Assembly (NCBI GenBank): GCA_016708265.1
Contig: JADJGA010000002.1
Span: forward strand, 1 to 41,187
Origin: Saprospiraceae bacterium
Lineage (GTDB): Bacteria; Bacteroidota; Bacteroidia; Chitinophagales; Saprospiraceae
Length of the DNA stretch: 41,187 nucleotides
Reading direction: 5' to 3'
Both the position numbers and the translations under genes were made by a program. The notes below the pieces were generated by a model. It saw only the letters and a list, made by a program, of their open reading frames with translations, searched no databases and was not told the DNA's origin. This document shows, in pieces, positions 1 to 11,145 of this stretch. Position 1 is the first letter of the stretch. Every line of letters begins with the position of its first letter.

Positions 1-2251
1 AACTGATGAAAAAGGAAATTTCAGGTTGAATAACGTACCTATAGTCAGGCATAGTTTGAAATTTACTTATATTTCGTACAAGGAAATAGTTTTATCTGAC
101 ATAGTAGCTAACACTGAAAAAGAAGTGACACAGTTAAAATGCAGGAGAGTGTAAACTGACCTTTCCGAGGTTGTTATAGTTGGAAAAAGACTATGAGATG
201 CATTAAATGAGATGGCTACTGTAAGTTCTAGGGAATTTACTGTTTTTGAAACTGAAAAATATGCAGGCAGCCGCGGAGAACTCCAAGAATGGCACAGAAA
301 TATGCCGGAGGTAATATCTTCAGATGATTCACGGAAATGATATTGTGATCAGGGGGTAATACTCCACTGGGTGTGCTTTGGAAATTGGAGGGAACAAATA
401 TTCCAAACCCAAACCACTTTCTATCTCGGGACAGGAGGTGGATCTGTTACTATCCTAAACAATAAGTTCCTGCAAATTCAGATTTTTTCACAGGTGCTCC
501 CCTGGGGAATATGCCAACGGAATAGCCGGGGCTTTTGACCCCAAATGAGAAATTAGAAATAATGGGAAATTTTGAAGGAAATTTTCAGTTTGGGAATCCT
601 GGGCAACTGAACTCTTACTCGAAGGGCCTTTGTCAAAATCAAATTCTTCTTTTCTGGCTATGTACAGGTATTCCACAGTTTCATTTTCCACGAACTTGGA
701 ATCAATATCAGGATCAATTCAAACCAACTTATCAGGATGCCGCATCTGATTAAAATTCCCATTTAAAAAGGGTTGGAAATCTGGCTGTTTTTGCTGTAGG
801 GGCACCAGCTATGCACCACAATTATAAAAAGTGAAGACCCTTGATACACTTTGGAAACTGAATTATACGGAACGCTGGACAGAGACCAGTATTTCTGGAG
901 CAGAATGGGAGTCATAGGAGCAAGTTACTCAGCCTATTAACAATACAACTTATATTAAAGCTGTGATCTCTGCTTCACAACAGTGGATTAAAGCTCAACA
1001 TGACAAAGTACTGAACACACGGAAGGAGCTCTGTTCAAAATAGACACTCTGATCCCAATTCTTGACTATACATTTGGATAATAAATATTCAGCCTATTTT
1101 TCTTTAAACAAGAAATTAAACAAAAAACCGGAATTAAAGCAGGTATCAACTTTGACCTTTATGATTCAAAATACATTGACAGCGTCAGAATAGTATATTC
1201 AGCAGATGAAATTAAATTGGATTCCGTCTCAAAATGGAGATTGCGCTGGGATAGTGAAGCCAACCCATTCATTATACAGCCTTTATAAATTTAAAGTATA
1301 GCTTCAGTGACAATCTTACTTTGACAGCAGGTCTAATATCTGATCTACTCCATGAGCAAAAATCAGTCTCTCCGGTTGAACCAAGATTTGGATTGGCATA
1401 TCAGATAAGTAGAACATAAAATCAGTTTGCCACGGGACTACATTCACAATCCCTGGCTCAATATCTTTATTATTATGATAAAAATAACCAATATAGCTCA
1501 AAACTTAACCCCTATACAAAGACCCGAAACTGATAAGAAGAGCCTGCATTTTGTGCTCGGTCATGAATGGTATACAGGCAAATATAAGACTGAAGACCGA
1601 AGTGTATTATCAGTATTTGCCCATGATCTTACCATAGGTAAAAAACCGAAGTTCCTATTCATTGCTAAATTCAGGATCAGGATTCAGCAGGTTTTTTCCT
1701 GATGTACTCCACAAGTGAAGGAACAGGGAGAAATTACGGTATTGATATGACAATTGAAAAAAGCTTTTACAAAAGGCTATTTTTTTCATCGTAACGGGTT
1801 CTTTATTCGATGCAAAATACAGAGGCAGTGACGACACTCTCCGGAATTCAACTTTCAACGGCAGCTATGGATTGAATTTGATGATAGGAAAGGAATTTAA
1901 AATAGGAATGAAGCAGACACTGAATATTGGAACCAGCGTTACCCCTTTCAGGAGGCCATAGAAAAGGAATTGTTGATGAAGATGCAACAATAAGAGAACA
2001 GGAAGTAATATTCAAAGATGAAAACTATAATGAGTTTAAATTCAAAGATTACTTCCAGGTCAGATCTAGAAGATCACATATAAAATAAATTCTAAAAGTT
2101 TACTCATAATTTCATTTGATATTGTCAATGTTCTGAACACAAAAAATATTCTCAGATATTCATATGCTCCCCGGAAAAAGATTCTGTCATCGAAGAACCC
2201 CCAAATTGGCGGACTACCAGTATTTATTACCGGTTCAATTTTAAAGGATAA
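1..2251 (+). pseudogene. TonB-dependent outer-membrane receptor with carboxypeptidase-like regulatory domain, 5'-truncated and multiply frameshifted
   Basis: Reading across three frames recovers one protein. It starts with the end of a CarboxypepD_reg-like domain (DEKGNFRLNNVPI at the window edge) and continues with a plug region (ALNEMATVSSREFTVFETEK, near 210-260). Next come typical plug pieces such as SVTILNNKFL (about 445-475) and FFTGAFPGEYANGIAGAFD (about 485-540, after correction). Strand-rich barrel pieces follow (SSYSLLNSGSGFSRFFPDVL, 1650-1710; FFIVTGSLFDAKYRGSDDTL, 1780-1840). The C-terminal end reads NVLNTKNILRYSYAP and YYRFNFKG before TAA at 2249-2251. The family takes up ligands through the outer membrane using TonB energy. 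The frame changes at least ten times, the densest damage in the window. The ligand cannot be told. The 5' end lies outside the window. Confidence 0.8.
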
Positions 2252-2341
2252 TTTTTCATCTTATGGAAAAGGAGTTGATTTGACAAAATTAACTCCTTTT
2301 TTTCGTTCTACGATTGAATATCTGATTTAAAAAACACATAT

Positions 2342-2998
2342 ATGAAATTCAAAGTTTCTTCCAATAATGCTTTTAGTGTTAACAGGTTGTTATGGTTGTA
2401 TTAAGAGAATTCCTAAAAGATAGTTGTTCAGCATCCTGATTGGCTATTCAAGGAGGTTTGTGTACTTGATGACAGCATTAAAGATGGTTCATACCAGAAA
2501 TTTTCCCGGATGGAAAACTTGGGACAGTTGCTATTATAAAAATGATACAATCGAGGGTAAGAAAGATTTTTTCTAATAAAGGATATATTGAAGAATAGAG
2601 AATTATAAAAATGGTGTTTTTGGATGGCAATTATCAGGTTTTATATCCTGAAGGGAAAAAAAATTAAACCAGACTTACAACAAGGTGTCCTGAAGGATTT
2701 TCGCTTGCCTATTATCCAAATGGCAATATAAAGAAAAAGTTACCATGAAAAACAATGAGGAGAATGGCAGTTTTGAAGATTTTTATGAAAATGGTAAAAT
2801 ACACTGGAAAGGCACCTATCTGAATGGGGACAATGAGCATGATACACTTTATGAATACGACGATACAGGTATTTTATTAAAAGATGTTTTGTCAGTATAG
2901 TGTGAGTCAAACTGTAGTGGACCAAAGAAAAAGGAGAAATAACTGATTTAAAAATTCTTCCTGTAGACAAAGAACTTTTAAAGCAATTCAATAATTAA
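2342..2998 (+). pseudogene. YwqK/MORN-2-like repeat protein, frameshifted
   Basis: An ATG at 2342 opens a short frame that stops quickly. Combining frames recovers GFSLAYYPNGNIKKK (about 2699-2743), NGSFEDFYENGKIHWKGTYL (about 2764-2823) and NGDNEHDTLYEYDDTG, which show the YxNGxxxxxxxY periodicity of YwqK/MORN-2 repeats. A last piece, ILPVDKELLKQFNN, ends at TAA 2996-2998, 14 bases before porQ. Such proteins are common in Bacteroidota and are sometimes annotated as 'toxin-antitoxin system YwqK family antitoxin', a label with little functional support. Several indels break it as written. I infer one ancestral gene. Its role is unknown. Confidence 0.55.
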
Positions 2999-3012
2999 TA
3001 TCTTTATAGATC

Positions 3013-4100
3013 ATGCAGAAGCATTTAAAAATCATAATACTATTTATTTTGCTGTCCTCGAATTCTTTTGGACAGGTTGGAACGACCAATACTTATAAAT
3101 TTCTGAATATATCCTCTTCTGCAAGAATTTCAGCTCTTGGAAACAATATTGTATCAATTGATGATGATGATATCAGTCTAACAAATGAAAATCCTGCTGT
3201 ACTCAAAGATGAAATGATAAGATCATTGTCATTAAGCCATAAGTTTTTTTTTATTGGTATATCAAGTCAAAATCTGGATTATGGTTTTAAAATTGGGAAA
3301 ATCAACTTACCTTTTCATGCTGGCATTCAGTTTATGAATTACGGACAGGCAGATATGGCAGATATATACGGTGACATATCAGGTACTGTTAGCGGAAGTG
3401 ATCTAGCATTCCTGTTGGGAGCTTCCTACAAGCTTTATGAAAATTTAAATCTTGGATTGAATACAAGGTTTATTTATTCTAATATTGGCCCCTATAATTC
3501 ATTTGGCATGACGGTAGATCTTGGAGCTATGTATCATCTTAAAGGTAAAAACTTTGACATTGGCTTTGTGATTAAAAATCTGGGAGGAACGATTGATCCT
3601 TATGCAGATGAAAAGAGCCGGCTCCTATGAATGTCATGGTTGGCATTTCAAAACGTCTGGAACACCTGCCATTCAGATTAAATATTACAGCCACACATCT
3701 TAACAGATTCAATCTCAGTTATGATGATCCAAACGGAGAAAACAATATAATCCTGACAGATGAAAATCAGGATAAATCAAAATTTGCAGAATTTTCTGAT
3801 AATTTCTTCAGACATTTAATATTCAGTGGTGAGTTTTTACTTGGTAAAAATGGTGGACCAATGAGGCTGAGATTTGCTTATAATCACAGAAAAGCAAAAG
3901 AAATGTCAGTTTATCCTTACAGAAGTTTTGCAGGTTTCAGTTTTGGTTTTGGCCTGAAAATGAAAAAATTCACTATCGATTATGCATACAACATTCATAA
4001 TCTGGCAGGTGGAAAATCGCACCTGACATTATCTACTAATCTTAATAATTTCAAAAGAAATTGTAAACATTTTTACTTAAGAAAATTATATACCAAATAG
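3013..4100 (+). CDS. porQ: Type IX secretion system protein PorQ, one frameshift
   Basis: The first part (3013-3630) begins with a signal peptide (MQKHLKIIILFILLSSNSFG) and the PorQ-like start YKFLNISSSARISALGNNIV, followed by beta-barrel strands. The second part (3627-4100) continues with NVMVGISKRLEHLPFRLNIT and RLRFAYNHRKAKEM to a barrel C-terminus. The two parts join at about 3612-3627 with a single-base frame change, since PAPMNVMVG reads through in the other frame. PorQ is an outer-membrane beta-barrel of the T9SS attachment complex (with PorU, PorV and PorZ) that anchors cargo at the cell surface. The combined length of about 360 residues is near the family norm. The gene converges on feoB with only about 14 bases between them. 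Confidence 0.85.
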
Positions 4101-4113
4101 GAGAAAAGATAGG

Positions 4114-5823
4114 CTAGACTCCTATATAAATAAATTGTATCAATGGCCATTTCCATGAATTTGTCTCTCTGAACACAACGGCAAGTGTACTGACACATTG
4201 CAAAGCAAAACATAAAACATCAGCAATGACCATGCAACAGCACTATTATACGTCAGTTTACCTGTCACCGGATTTATATCCTTTCCCATTCTTTCAGATA
4301 TCCTGACATTATTATCAGCACTGCCGATACTGCATATATGGTTGACATTGTTCCGACAAATACTTCTGGCAGCAAATGAAGTGATGATAGCAACCCCAAT
4401 CCTCCAGTCAAACCCGAGAGGCTGAATTGCAGGTTCTATTACTTTCCCCAAAACACCGATATATGAATTTTCGAGTTTGCGGGAGGCTATCAAATTGTTG
4501 GTTTCTTCACTTGATAATTTTTTCTGAATTGCTTCAGTAGTTGCACTTATTTCAGAATTTTCCAGTTTTCACCAGGCCCGAACTCCATGACCCATATCAC
4601 TAAAGAGATCATTACAATTATCTTTCCGGCTCCAAAAACAAAAGCCCCAATTTTTCTTTTACGTAAAGTGCAATATTTTTTAAAATTGGTTTTTATATTC
4701 AGGCAATGAAAGAATCAGATAAGAATTTCCCCTGGTATTGATGAAATATTTCATCACAAGTGAAGAAAACAATGCCATTGCAATACCAAACAGGTATAAA
4801 CCCATCAGAGTTATTCCCTCAGATTAAAGCCCCATATTTTTTCATCAGGTACGGCAAATAATACCAGCAAAGAGTAAACCGGTATCCGTGCAGAACAACT
4901 TATCAAGGGAGTAACCATTATTGTTATAAGCCTCTCTTTCCAGTTGCTTATAGTTCGTGTTGACATAATTGCAGGCACAGCACATGCCCCACCAGAGATA
5001 AGTGCAACCAGGCTTCTACCATTCATACCAAATTTTTGCATCAGGTCATCAAACATGAAAATCACTCTTGACATATAACCAATCTCCTCCATGATACCGA
5101 TAATCAGAAAAGAATAAAAATCTGAGGAACAAAAACCAGAACTCCTGCAAGTCCGGGTATTATACCTTCAGCAAAAAGCAATGTAAGCCAGTTTGGTTCA
5201 AAATTGTCTTTTAAGTATTCTGAAAGATTTAAAAAACCACTTTCAATCAGATCCATAGGAAATGTAGCCAAGGAAAAAATGGCCTGAAAAACAAGCATCA
5301 TAATACTAAAGAAAATAACCGGGCCAAAAATTCTGTGAGTTACAACTTCATCAATCCTGTCTGTAATTGTTTTACCTGTACGTATTTTTGATGAAACTAC
5401 TGAGCGGGATTTGGCTTCAAAAAGCCTGTATCGTTCCATAGTCTCATTAATCTGTAAAGAAAGGTCACTGAAACCTGAAATGAGCTTGAAGTCCCTTATT
5501 TCATTTTTCAATTCACTTGAAATGTGTTTTAACCATTTACTATGATGTATCTGAAGCAATAACTGATAATCAGAATTATATTCAAGCCTTGATTTGAACA
5601 TCTCAACTGTTCTTTTTTCTACATCAGCTAACTTATGGAATTCTTTTTTCAGAAGAATATGGAAGGTCCTTATCTATTTTAAGTAATGAGTTTTTTATCG
5701 ACTGTCACTCCGGGAAAATTTGCAACATGTTGCTGTAATCCGGTAAGGAGGGTATTAAAAAGGCTGCTTTTCCCACTATTCGGATTACCAATAAGCGCAA
5801 CTTTTGTATATAAATGCTGACAT
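4114..5823 (-). pseudogene. feoB: Ferrous iron transporter FeoB, broken and lacking most of its G domain
   Basis: FeoB is an inner-membrane Fe(II) transporter with an N-terminal GTPase. The ATG at 5823-5821 overlaps the feoA stop (TGATG). After one early frame change the P-loop GNPNSGKSS and the G2 region NFPGVTVDKK are clear. The G3 (DxPG) and G4 (NxxD) segments are absent: within about 20 codons the sequence reaches KLADVEKRTVEMFKSRLEYN, which normally lies more than 100 residues further on. The membrane core follows (VVTHRIFGPVIFF, 5104-5601), then the gate region SGGACAVPAIMSTRTISNWK (4811-5092) and the second gate (4140-4493, with another indel after SFAAR). The stop, after correction, is TAG at 4116-4114. 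At least five frame changes plus the internal loss make it non-functional as written. Confidence 0.85.
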
Positions 5824-6038
5824 CAGATTATTATTATAGCTTTTGCCTCAGATTTTCGCAGTGCAATAATATTATCATCCACCTTGAAATAATAAGTCCC
5901 TCCAAAAGGAGATTTTCTGACCATAGACATTCTCGTTCCGGGAAGTATACCCATAGTCAGTAATTTTTGAGATAGCTCGAAATTATCAAATCCAGCAACT
6001 TCACGAAATGTTCCTAACTCTATTTCAAGACTACTCAT
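5823..6038 (-). CDS. feoA: Ferrous iron transport protein A (FeoA), SH3-like
   Basis: This is an intact 71-residue FeoA-domain protein. The FeoA core is visible in KLLTMGILPGTRMSMVRKSP, followed by GTYYFKVDDNIIALRKSEAK. FeoA is a small cytosolic SH3-fold partner of FeoB in Fe(II) uptake. The length fits stand-alone FeoA (about 75 residues). Its stop overlaps the feoB start, so the two are translationally linked. Upstream (6039-6127) is AT-rich and I could not identify a Fur or FNR-type operator with confidence. Confidence 0.9.
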   Translation of the reverse strand: MSSLEIELGTFREVAGFDNFELSQKLLTMGILPGTRMSMVRKSPFGGTYYFKVDDNIIALRKSEAKAIIII

Positions 6039-6127
6039 ATTATTTAGAAGATTTATAATTAAACAATTAAAACCTTTATTGGTTTTTAAACCCTTATAAC
6101 TTTTTCGGAAAAATTATTGCTATAAAA

Positions 6128-6153
6128 AACAGGCTGAAAAAATCCAGCCTGTT
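6128..6153 (-). terminator. Rho-independent terminator of the PorP/SprF gene
   Basis: An inverted repeat (ACAGGCTG / CAGCCTGT, extendable by one A-T pair) has an 8-base loop. On the minus strand it is followed by a run of T. It sits about 22 bases past the stop of the PorP/SprF gene. Confidence 0.8.
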
Positions 6154-6175
6154 CAATATAATTTTTATGCAGCGT

Positions 6176-7233
6176 TTAAAACTTAGGACAATAAATTCTC
6201 TGTGTTCCGGGTCCACAAATGTTATATATCACTGATAATTCGAGACCGTTGTTGATCTTTGAAGCATTGCGCAAAGCTGAAATATTTGCATCATAACTTA
6301 AACCTACTCCAAAATTCTCATAATCAAATTTTGCTGTGATAATGACAGCATCGCTATGCAATTTGCTATCAAATTGAGTACCAAATCTGTACCAGGCACC
6401 TACCTGAAATCCCTGGTTATTCAATCTACTGTTACCTAATGCAAACCTGAGAGCTGTTCCAAGATTAACCTGCACATGAGGTCCTTGCAAAAAGTAACAA
6501 AATATGGCAATACAGCTATTCTGGGCTGTATTTCAAAGGATGCACCTCCATGGATGGTAACTTTTGTATAAAGTCCCTGTGAATTGTTAATTGTCCTGAT
6601 TACTGCACCTGTTGAGTCTACTAAGGATCTTTTAAAAGCCTGGTTAGCCTGATTAAGATGCTGGAATGCAGCTCCAACATAGAAGTTGGTATATTCATCA
6701 AGAATAGACCACCATAACAAACCTGCAGATACATCACCAAAGAAGAAATGTGGATTTGGCACAGTCTCGAATAAATTATTATCTTCATCAGGAAAATTAA
6801 ATTTGTCAGTATCCAGTCCTCTTCTTGCCAGACCACCCTCAGCACCGATAACAAGGAAATGGGCTTTCTTTCTGTATCCCCCATTTGTTTAGCATATGAG
6901 GCTGAAATTTTCCCCGCATAGTTCCATAATTGTGTGTTCCTGCCACATCACCCCAGAAAGTTCCACCTATACCAAAATAATCATATCTTCCTACCGGCAT
7001 TTTCTGATCGTAGGACATAGAAAATGTATTGTATGCTCCGGATTTCAAAACAGGTGACCATTGATTTCTAAAATTTGCAATAACCCTGCCAGTACAATTC
7101 GAAACACCAGTTAATGCCGGATTCAGATTTAATGGAGACATATAGAACTGACTGAAATGAATATCCTGTGCAGTCAGTGAAAAACCTGATATGAACAAAA
7201 GCTCAGAATCGAAACATATCTAAAAATCTTCAT
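6176..7233 (-). pseudogene. PorP/SprF family type IX secretion system membrane protein, several frameshifts
   Basis: Four overlapping frames reconstruct one protein. The N-terminus, from ATG 7233, reads MKIFRYVSILSF; after one frame change it continues LFISGFSLTAQDIHFSQFYM and SPLNLNPALTGVSN, the diagnostic PorP/SprF start. NFRNQWSPVLKSGAYNTFSM and SYDQKMPVGRYDYFGIGGTF follow. Later parts include FFFGDVSAGLLWW, NFYVGAAFQHLNQANQAF and a terminal GVGLSYDANISALRNAS. Proteins of this family are outer-membrane barrels (about 330 residues) linked to T9SS; only PorP itself and SprF have tested roles, and genomes often carry many paralogues. The frame changes lie near 7197, 6870, 6750 and 6480. A terminator follows the gene. 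The 5' leader is extremely AT-rich. Confidence 0.8.
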
Positions 7234-7504
7234 GTATTAAAAATTTTAATATCAACAAAATAACTAATATTTTTAAAAAATCAGTTAACCTTTTCACTTT
7301 TAAAGCTTAAAAATACCATTTATTTTAAAAATCAGATAAACTTTTTAATTTTTTTTAAAAAAACTATCCGCATTTTTTTAAAAATGACATTAGATCCACT
7401 CAATATATAGATACAAAAAAGGAAAATATGCTGCCTGAATAAAAAAAAATTCTTTAACCCATAATTAAATTAACATGATTTGAAAAATCGGATAAAAAAA
7501 CTTT
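7234..7504. other. Very AT-rich intergenic region
   Basis: These 271 bases lie between the PorP/SprF gene start and the 3' end of the histidine kinase gene. They are dominated by A and T runs. I see no open frame, no convincing hairpin terminator for the kdp operon, and no clear promoter box. Confidence 0.6.
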
Positions 7505-9235
7505 TTATGATATTGATTTATTTAATGAAATTGTAAAATTACTTCCTGATCCATATTCACTTACAACATTTATTTTTCCACCCTGTGCTTCGATGAATTC
7601 TTTGCTGATAGCCAGACCTAAACCTGTACCTTCTTTTTTGGAACCAGGAATGCGAAAATATCTCGCAAATATTTTATCCAAATATTGTGGTGCAATACCT
7701 TGGCCGGAGTCTTTGACTGAAATTTCAATTTTATCATTTAAGGATTTGGCAGTTATTGTAATTATTGAATCCTCATAAGAATACCTGATAGCATTAGAAA
7801 GTAAATTTATCAAAACCCATGCTGTTTTTTCGCTATCTGCCTGAACATTACCGATTTCAGTATTACAATCGATCTGTAGTTTTATTTGCTTCTGCTCAGC
7901 TTGTGATTTTGTTGCATTCACAGCATATTGTATTAATTCATATGGATTAGCATTTAGAATATTAAGTTGAATATTGCCGCTTTCAAGCTGAGTCATATTC
8001 AGTAATTCACCTGTTATTTTAAGCAATCTGTTAGCATCATCTTTTATACTATCCATGAGATGTTTTTGTTCATCGTTTAATTTGCCAATATGTTCATTTT
8101 CCAATAATTGAAGGCTCATTTTAATTGAAGAAATCGGTGTTTTAAATTCATGCGAAATATTGGCAATGAAGTTGGTTTTAGCAAAATCCAGTTCTTTGTA
8201 TTCGGTAACATTTCTTAAAATTATCACATGACCTATCAGACGTTTTAAAGATTCTCCTTTCGGGGTGATGGATATATGTAAAATTTCCTTTTCAAAATAA
8301 CCTTCTTTATTTTCAGAAAAAATTTTAACCGGTTTTGACTTGATTTCCATACCTTTTTCAATTTTCAACAAATCATTTATCAGCATTTTAAAAAGATCGT
8401 TTTTGAATGCCAATTCTTCTGCATTCTGATTGAGAGTTGTTTCAATATCCAAACCACTGATTTTCACAGCTTCCCGATTGATAAATATCACATCAAGATT
8501 TTCATCAAGTCCTATAACAGGATCATGCATATTGTTAATCAGGGCTTCAATCCTGCTTTTTTCATTCATCAACTTAGCGAGGTTACTATTCTTATATTCC
8601 TCCAGTTTTTCAGCCATACTGTTGAAGGATGTAGCCAATTGGCCAAATTCACTTTTATTGTCAAAATCAATTCTTTCAGTATAATTTCCTTCTTCAATTT
8701 GTTTAATACTTTTAGTAAGTCTTTTAATCGGATTAGCAATATTGGAAGGAAGATTTATTAATAATATCAAAGCAATTATAAAACAGAGTATACCAGCTAT
8801 CAGGATTCCTACTACGGCTTTATCTGCATATTTTGTTGCTATCTTACTTTTATTTTGAATGGCAAGCATATTGACCTGCATTATTTTGTAAATTTCAAAT
8901 CTTATCTTTTTCTCAATTGCACTATTTTTGAGGTCTGATTTAAAAATTTCAAAATGTGATCTTAATTCTTCTGTCGATTCCCTTTCTCCTGTTTCTGTAA
9001 TATTTTTTTCCTGAAGATGTAAATTTAAATCAAATTTTTCAAGCGATTCAGGATCTCTTTTATCAAGAAAAAACAGCATATTTCTTGTGTATAACAGCGT
9101 GTTATAATTTGCGGATAGTATATTATCAGTGTCTTTTTTAATGAGGTGATGTACTTTATTCCTATAAGGTTTAAACTAAATATAAGAAGAAAAGTAAACC
9201 AAAACCTAAATTTAATTTTGTTTTATTTTCATCAT
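7505..9235 (-). CDS. HAMP-PAS sensor histidine kinase of the Kdp system
   Basis: The uninterrupted part (7505-9079, 524 residues) has a periplasmic helical segment, a membrane helix (about 89-110), a HAMP linker (about 111-165) and a PAS domain (about 175-290). The HisKA H-box follows (ANISHEFKTP, His310), then the N-box (NLLSNAIRYS), the D-box (DSGQGI) and the G-box (GTGLGLAI). The first membrane helix lies upstream: from ATG 9235 the DNA gives MKIK, then LNLGFGLLFFL and NLIGIKYITSLKKDTDNILS after two one-base corrections. The start overlaps the kdpD stop (ATGATG). In many Bacteroidota the classic KdpD is split into a short sensor and a separate kinase like this one. It would phosphorylate the sigma-54 regulator at 15522-16868. 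Kinase identity is firm; the stimulus is inferred from context. Confidence 0.85.
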
Positions 9236-10352
9236 GAAAGAATTATAAGATCTATTTTATTGGAAGATATTTTTTTCAAAAGTTCTCTGATCAGGCTTGC
9301 CGAAAGTATTAGTCTGATCAAATTTATACGTGGTTTACCGACACATATTGTTGTTACTTTTCGCAATTCAGCCTGTTCTATAATTGTTCTGGTTACAGAA
9401 CTGCTTTCAATTTTTAAAATCTCAGCTCCAAGTTCTGTTGCCAATTTGAAATTATTTATCAGAAATCTTTGTTTATCAAGAGGAATATTATCGGCGCTTT
9501 CGTGTGGAGTCTGAACATACAGAACAAACCACTTACTATTATAATAATTTGCTAAGCGGGAAGTTTTTCTTATAACAGTTTTAGCAGACAGTTCATTGCT
9601 ACTTATACATGCAAGGAATCTCTCATGTTTCATCGAACTATTCTGGAATATTTCCGATTCTACTTTTCTTTCAACTTGAGAAGCAACCTCCTTTAACGCA
9701 AGTTCTCTGAGCTGCAGGATGTGTTCGTTTTGAAAAAGTTATTCAGGGCAGTTTCTATTTTGCAGTATCGTAAATTTTCCTTCTTTAAGCCGCATTATTA
9801 ATTCATCAGCAGTAAGATCAATATTCACAACTTCATCAGCAAAAGCAATTACCTTATCGGGAATACGTTCTTTTACTTCAATCCCGGTTATTTTTTAATA
9901 TCTTCATTTAAACTTTCAAAATGCTGAATGTTTACAGCACTGATAACATTGATACCTGATTCAAGGATCTCAAGTACATCTTGCCAGCGTTTTTCATTTT
10001 TACTGCCTTCAATGTTGGTATGAGCCAATTCGTCAACAATAACTACCTCCGGTCTCAGATTGACTACTGCCTGTACATCAAGCTCTTCCAGCTCTTTTCC
10101 TTTATAAAAAAGTTTCCTTCGCGGAATGATTGGTAATCCATCCAATAAAGCCTGAGTCTCTGCCCTGTTGTGGGTTTCTATGTACCCGATTTTAACATCT
10201 ATACCATTTCTGAGAAGTGAATGTGCTTCCTGCAACATTCTGTATGTTTTGCTGACACCGGCACTCATACCAATATATACTTTGAATTTACCTCTCCTTG
10301 ATTTTTTGATGAGGTTTAAAAACTCTTCTGCCGATTTACGAATTTCTTCCAT
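9232..10352 (-). pseudogene. kdpD: Short KdpD (N-terminal sensor plus universal stress domain), frameshifted
   Basis: The first part (9888-10352) is the KdpD N-terminal domain: KVYIGMSAGVSKTYRMLQEA is the P-loop region, then IGYIETHNRAET, VVIVDELAHTN (Walker B) and NIQHFESLN. The middle (9634-9888) reads VKERIPDKVIAFADEVVNID and LRELALKEVASQVE only after correcting about four one-base losses in A runs. The last part (9232-9633) is a universal-stress-protein-like domain (RFLACISSNELSAKTVIRKT). No kinase domain is attached; that role belongs to the next gene. This short KdpD (about 370 residues) is the usual Bacteroidota form. The P-loop glycine before Lys is Ser here (GVSKT rather than GVGKT). 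Likely role: cytosolic sensing of K+/ATP status. Confidence 0.8.
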
Positions 10353-10551
10353 TATTAAATTATATACAAAATTACAATTTTATAATAAAGCATTTAGCCA
10401 AACTTGTTTGTTTTACTAAATTTAAAAACCACTTCTTTCATAAATCCTGTTGTTAAAAATATAAATCAAAGTCTTTTCTCTGAAGTTTGAAAAACTTAAA
10501 AATTTTGTGTTTTTCTGATGTAGTTCAATATTCAAAATTTCCGGATTTACT

Positions 10552-11133
10552 TTATGTGTTTTCAATAATCTGCGACTGTAATTTATCTAAAGCAATATTT
10601 AGTTTTAAAACATTCAGTTTATAGGGACCAAACATTCCCAACAAAGGTTTTTCAATATTGGAATTAATTATCTCTTTAATTTTGCTTTCTTCCAATCCGC
10701 GTATTTTAGCAATCCGTTTAGCCTGAATATTTGCAGATTGAACAGAAATATGCGGATCAATACCGCTTCCACTCGCTGTAACCAGATCTGAAGGAATTTC
10801 AGATGCAGATATCGAAGGATTATGTACTTTAAATGTATCAATTCTATTTTTTACAATTTTCAGATATTCAGAATTGGTTGGTCCTTTGTTACTGCCTCCT
10901 GCTCCTGCAGCATTATAGTCAACAGCAGAAGGTCGTGAATAGAAATATTTGTCTTCACTAAATTTCTGGCCAATAATGGTATAATACTTTTTTTCATTAT
11001 GGATGATTATATCGCCCTTTCCAATGTTGCCAGTAAATTGAGCAATTCCGAGCACTATCAATGTATAGAATCCTGAAAAAAATAACATACAGAAAATTGT
11101 AAGTCTTAATGCCGGTAAAATATTTTTTCTCAT
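10552..11133 (-). CDS. kdpC: Potassium-transporting ATPase subunit KdpC
   Basis: An intact 193-residue KdpC, the single-span subunit that stabilises the KdpFABC K+ pump. It has one N-terminal membrane helix (LRLTIFCMLFFSGFYTLIVL) followed by a soluble domain. The conserved blocks YFYSRPSAVDYNAAGAGGSN and ASGSGIDPHISV are present. It starts 12 bases after the kdpB stop, so it is in the same operon. The length matches the family (about 190). About 200 bases separate it from kdpD. Unlike some Bacteroidota kdp clusters, I see no outer-membrane porin gene in that gap. Confidence 0.95.
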   Translation of the reverse strand: MRKNILPALRLTIFCMLFFSGFYTLIVLGIAQFTGNIGKGDIIIHNEKKYYTIIGQKFSEDKYFYSRPSAVDYNAAGAGGSNKGPTNSEYLKIVKNRIDTFKVHNPSISASEIPSDLVTASGSGIDPHISVQSANIQAKRIAKIRGLEESKIKEIINSNIEKPLLGMFGPYKLNVLKLNIALDKLQSQIIENT

Positions 11134-11145
11134 TAAAGTAAGCTT

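Noticed and set aside
1427..1702. Open frame of 91 codons inside the first 2.2 kb
   Set aside because: Its residues are partly out-of-frame reading of the TonB-dependent receptor, which can be followed across it.
9146..9514. Plus-strand open frame of 122 codons
   Set aside because: It lies entirely antisense to the KdpD C-terminal domain and the kinase start, whose protein similarity is clear; its composition is that of a shadow frame.
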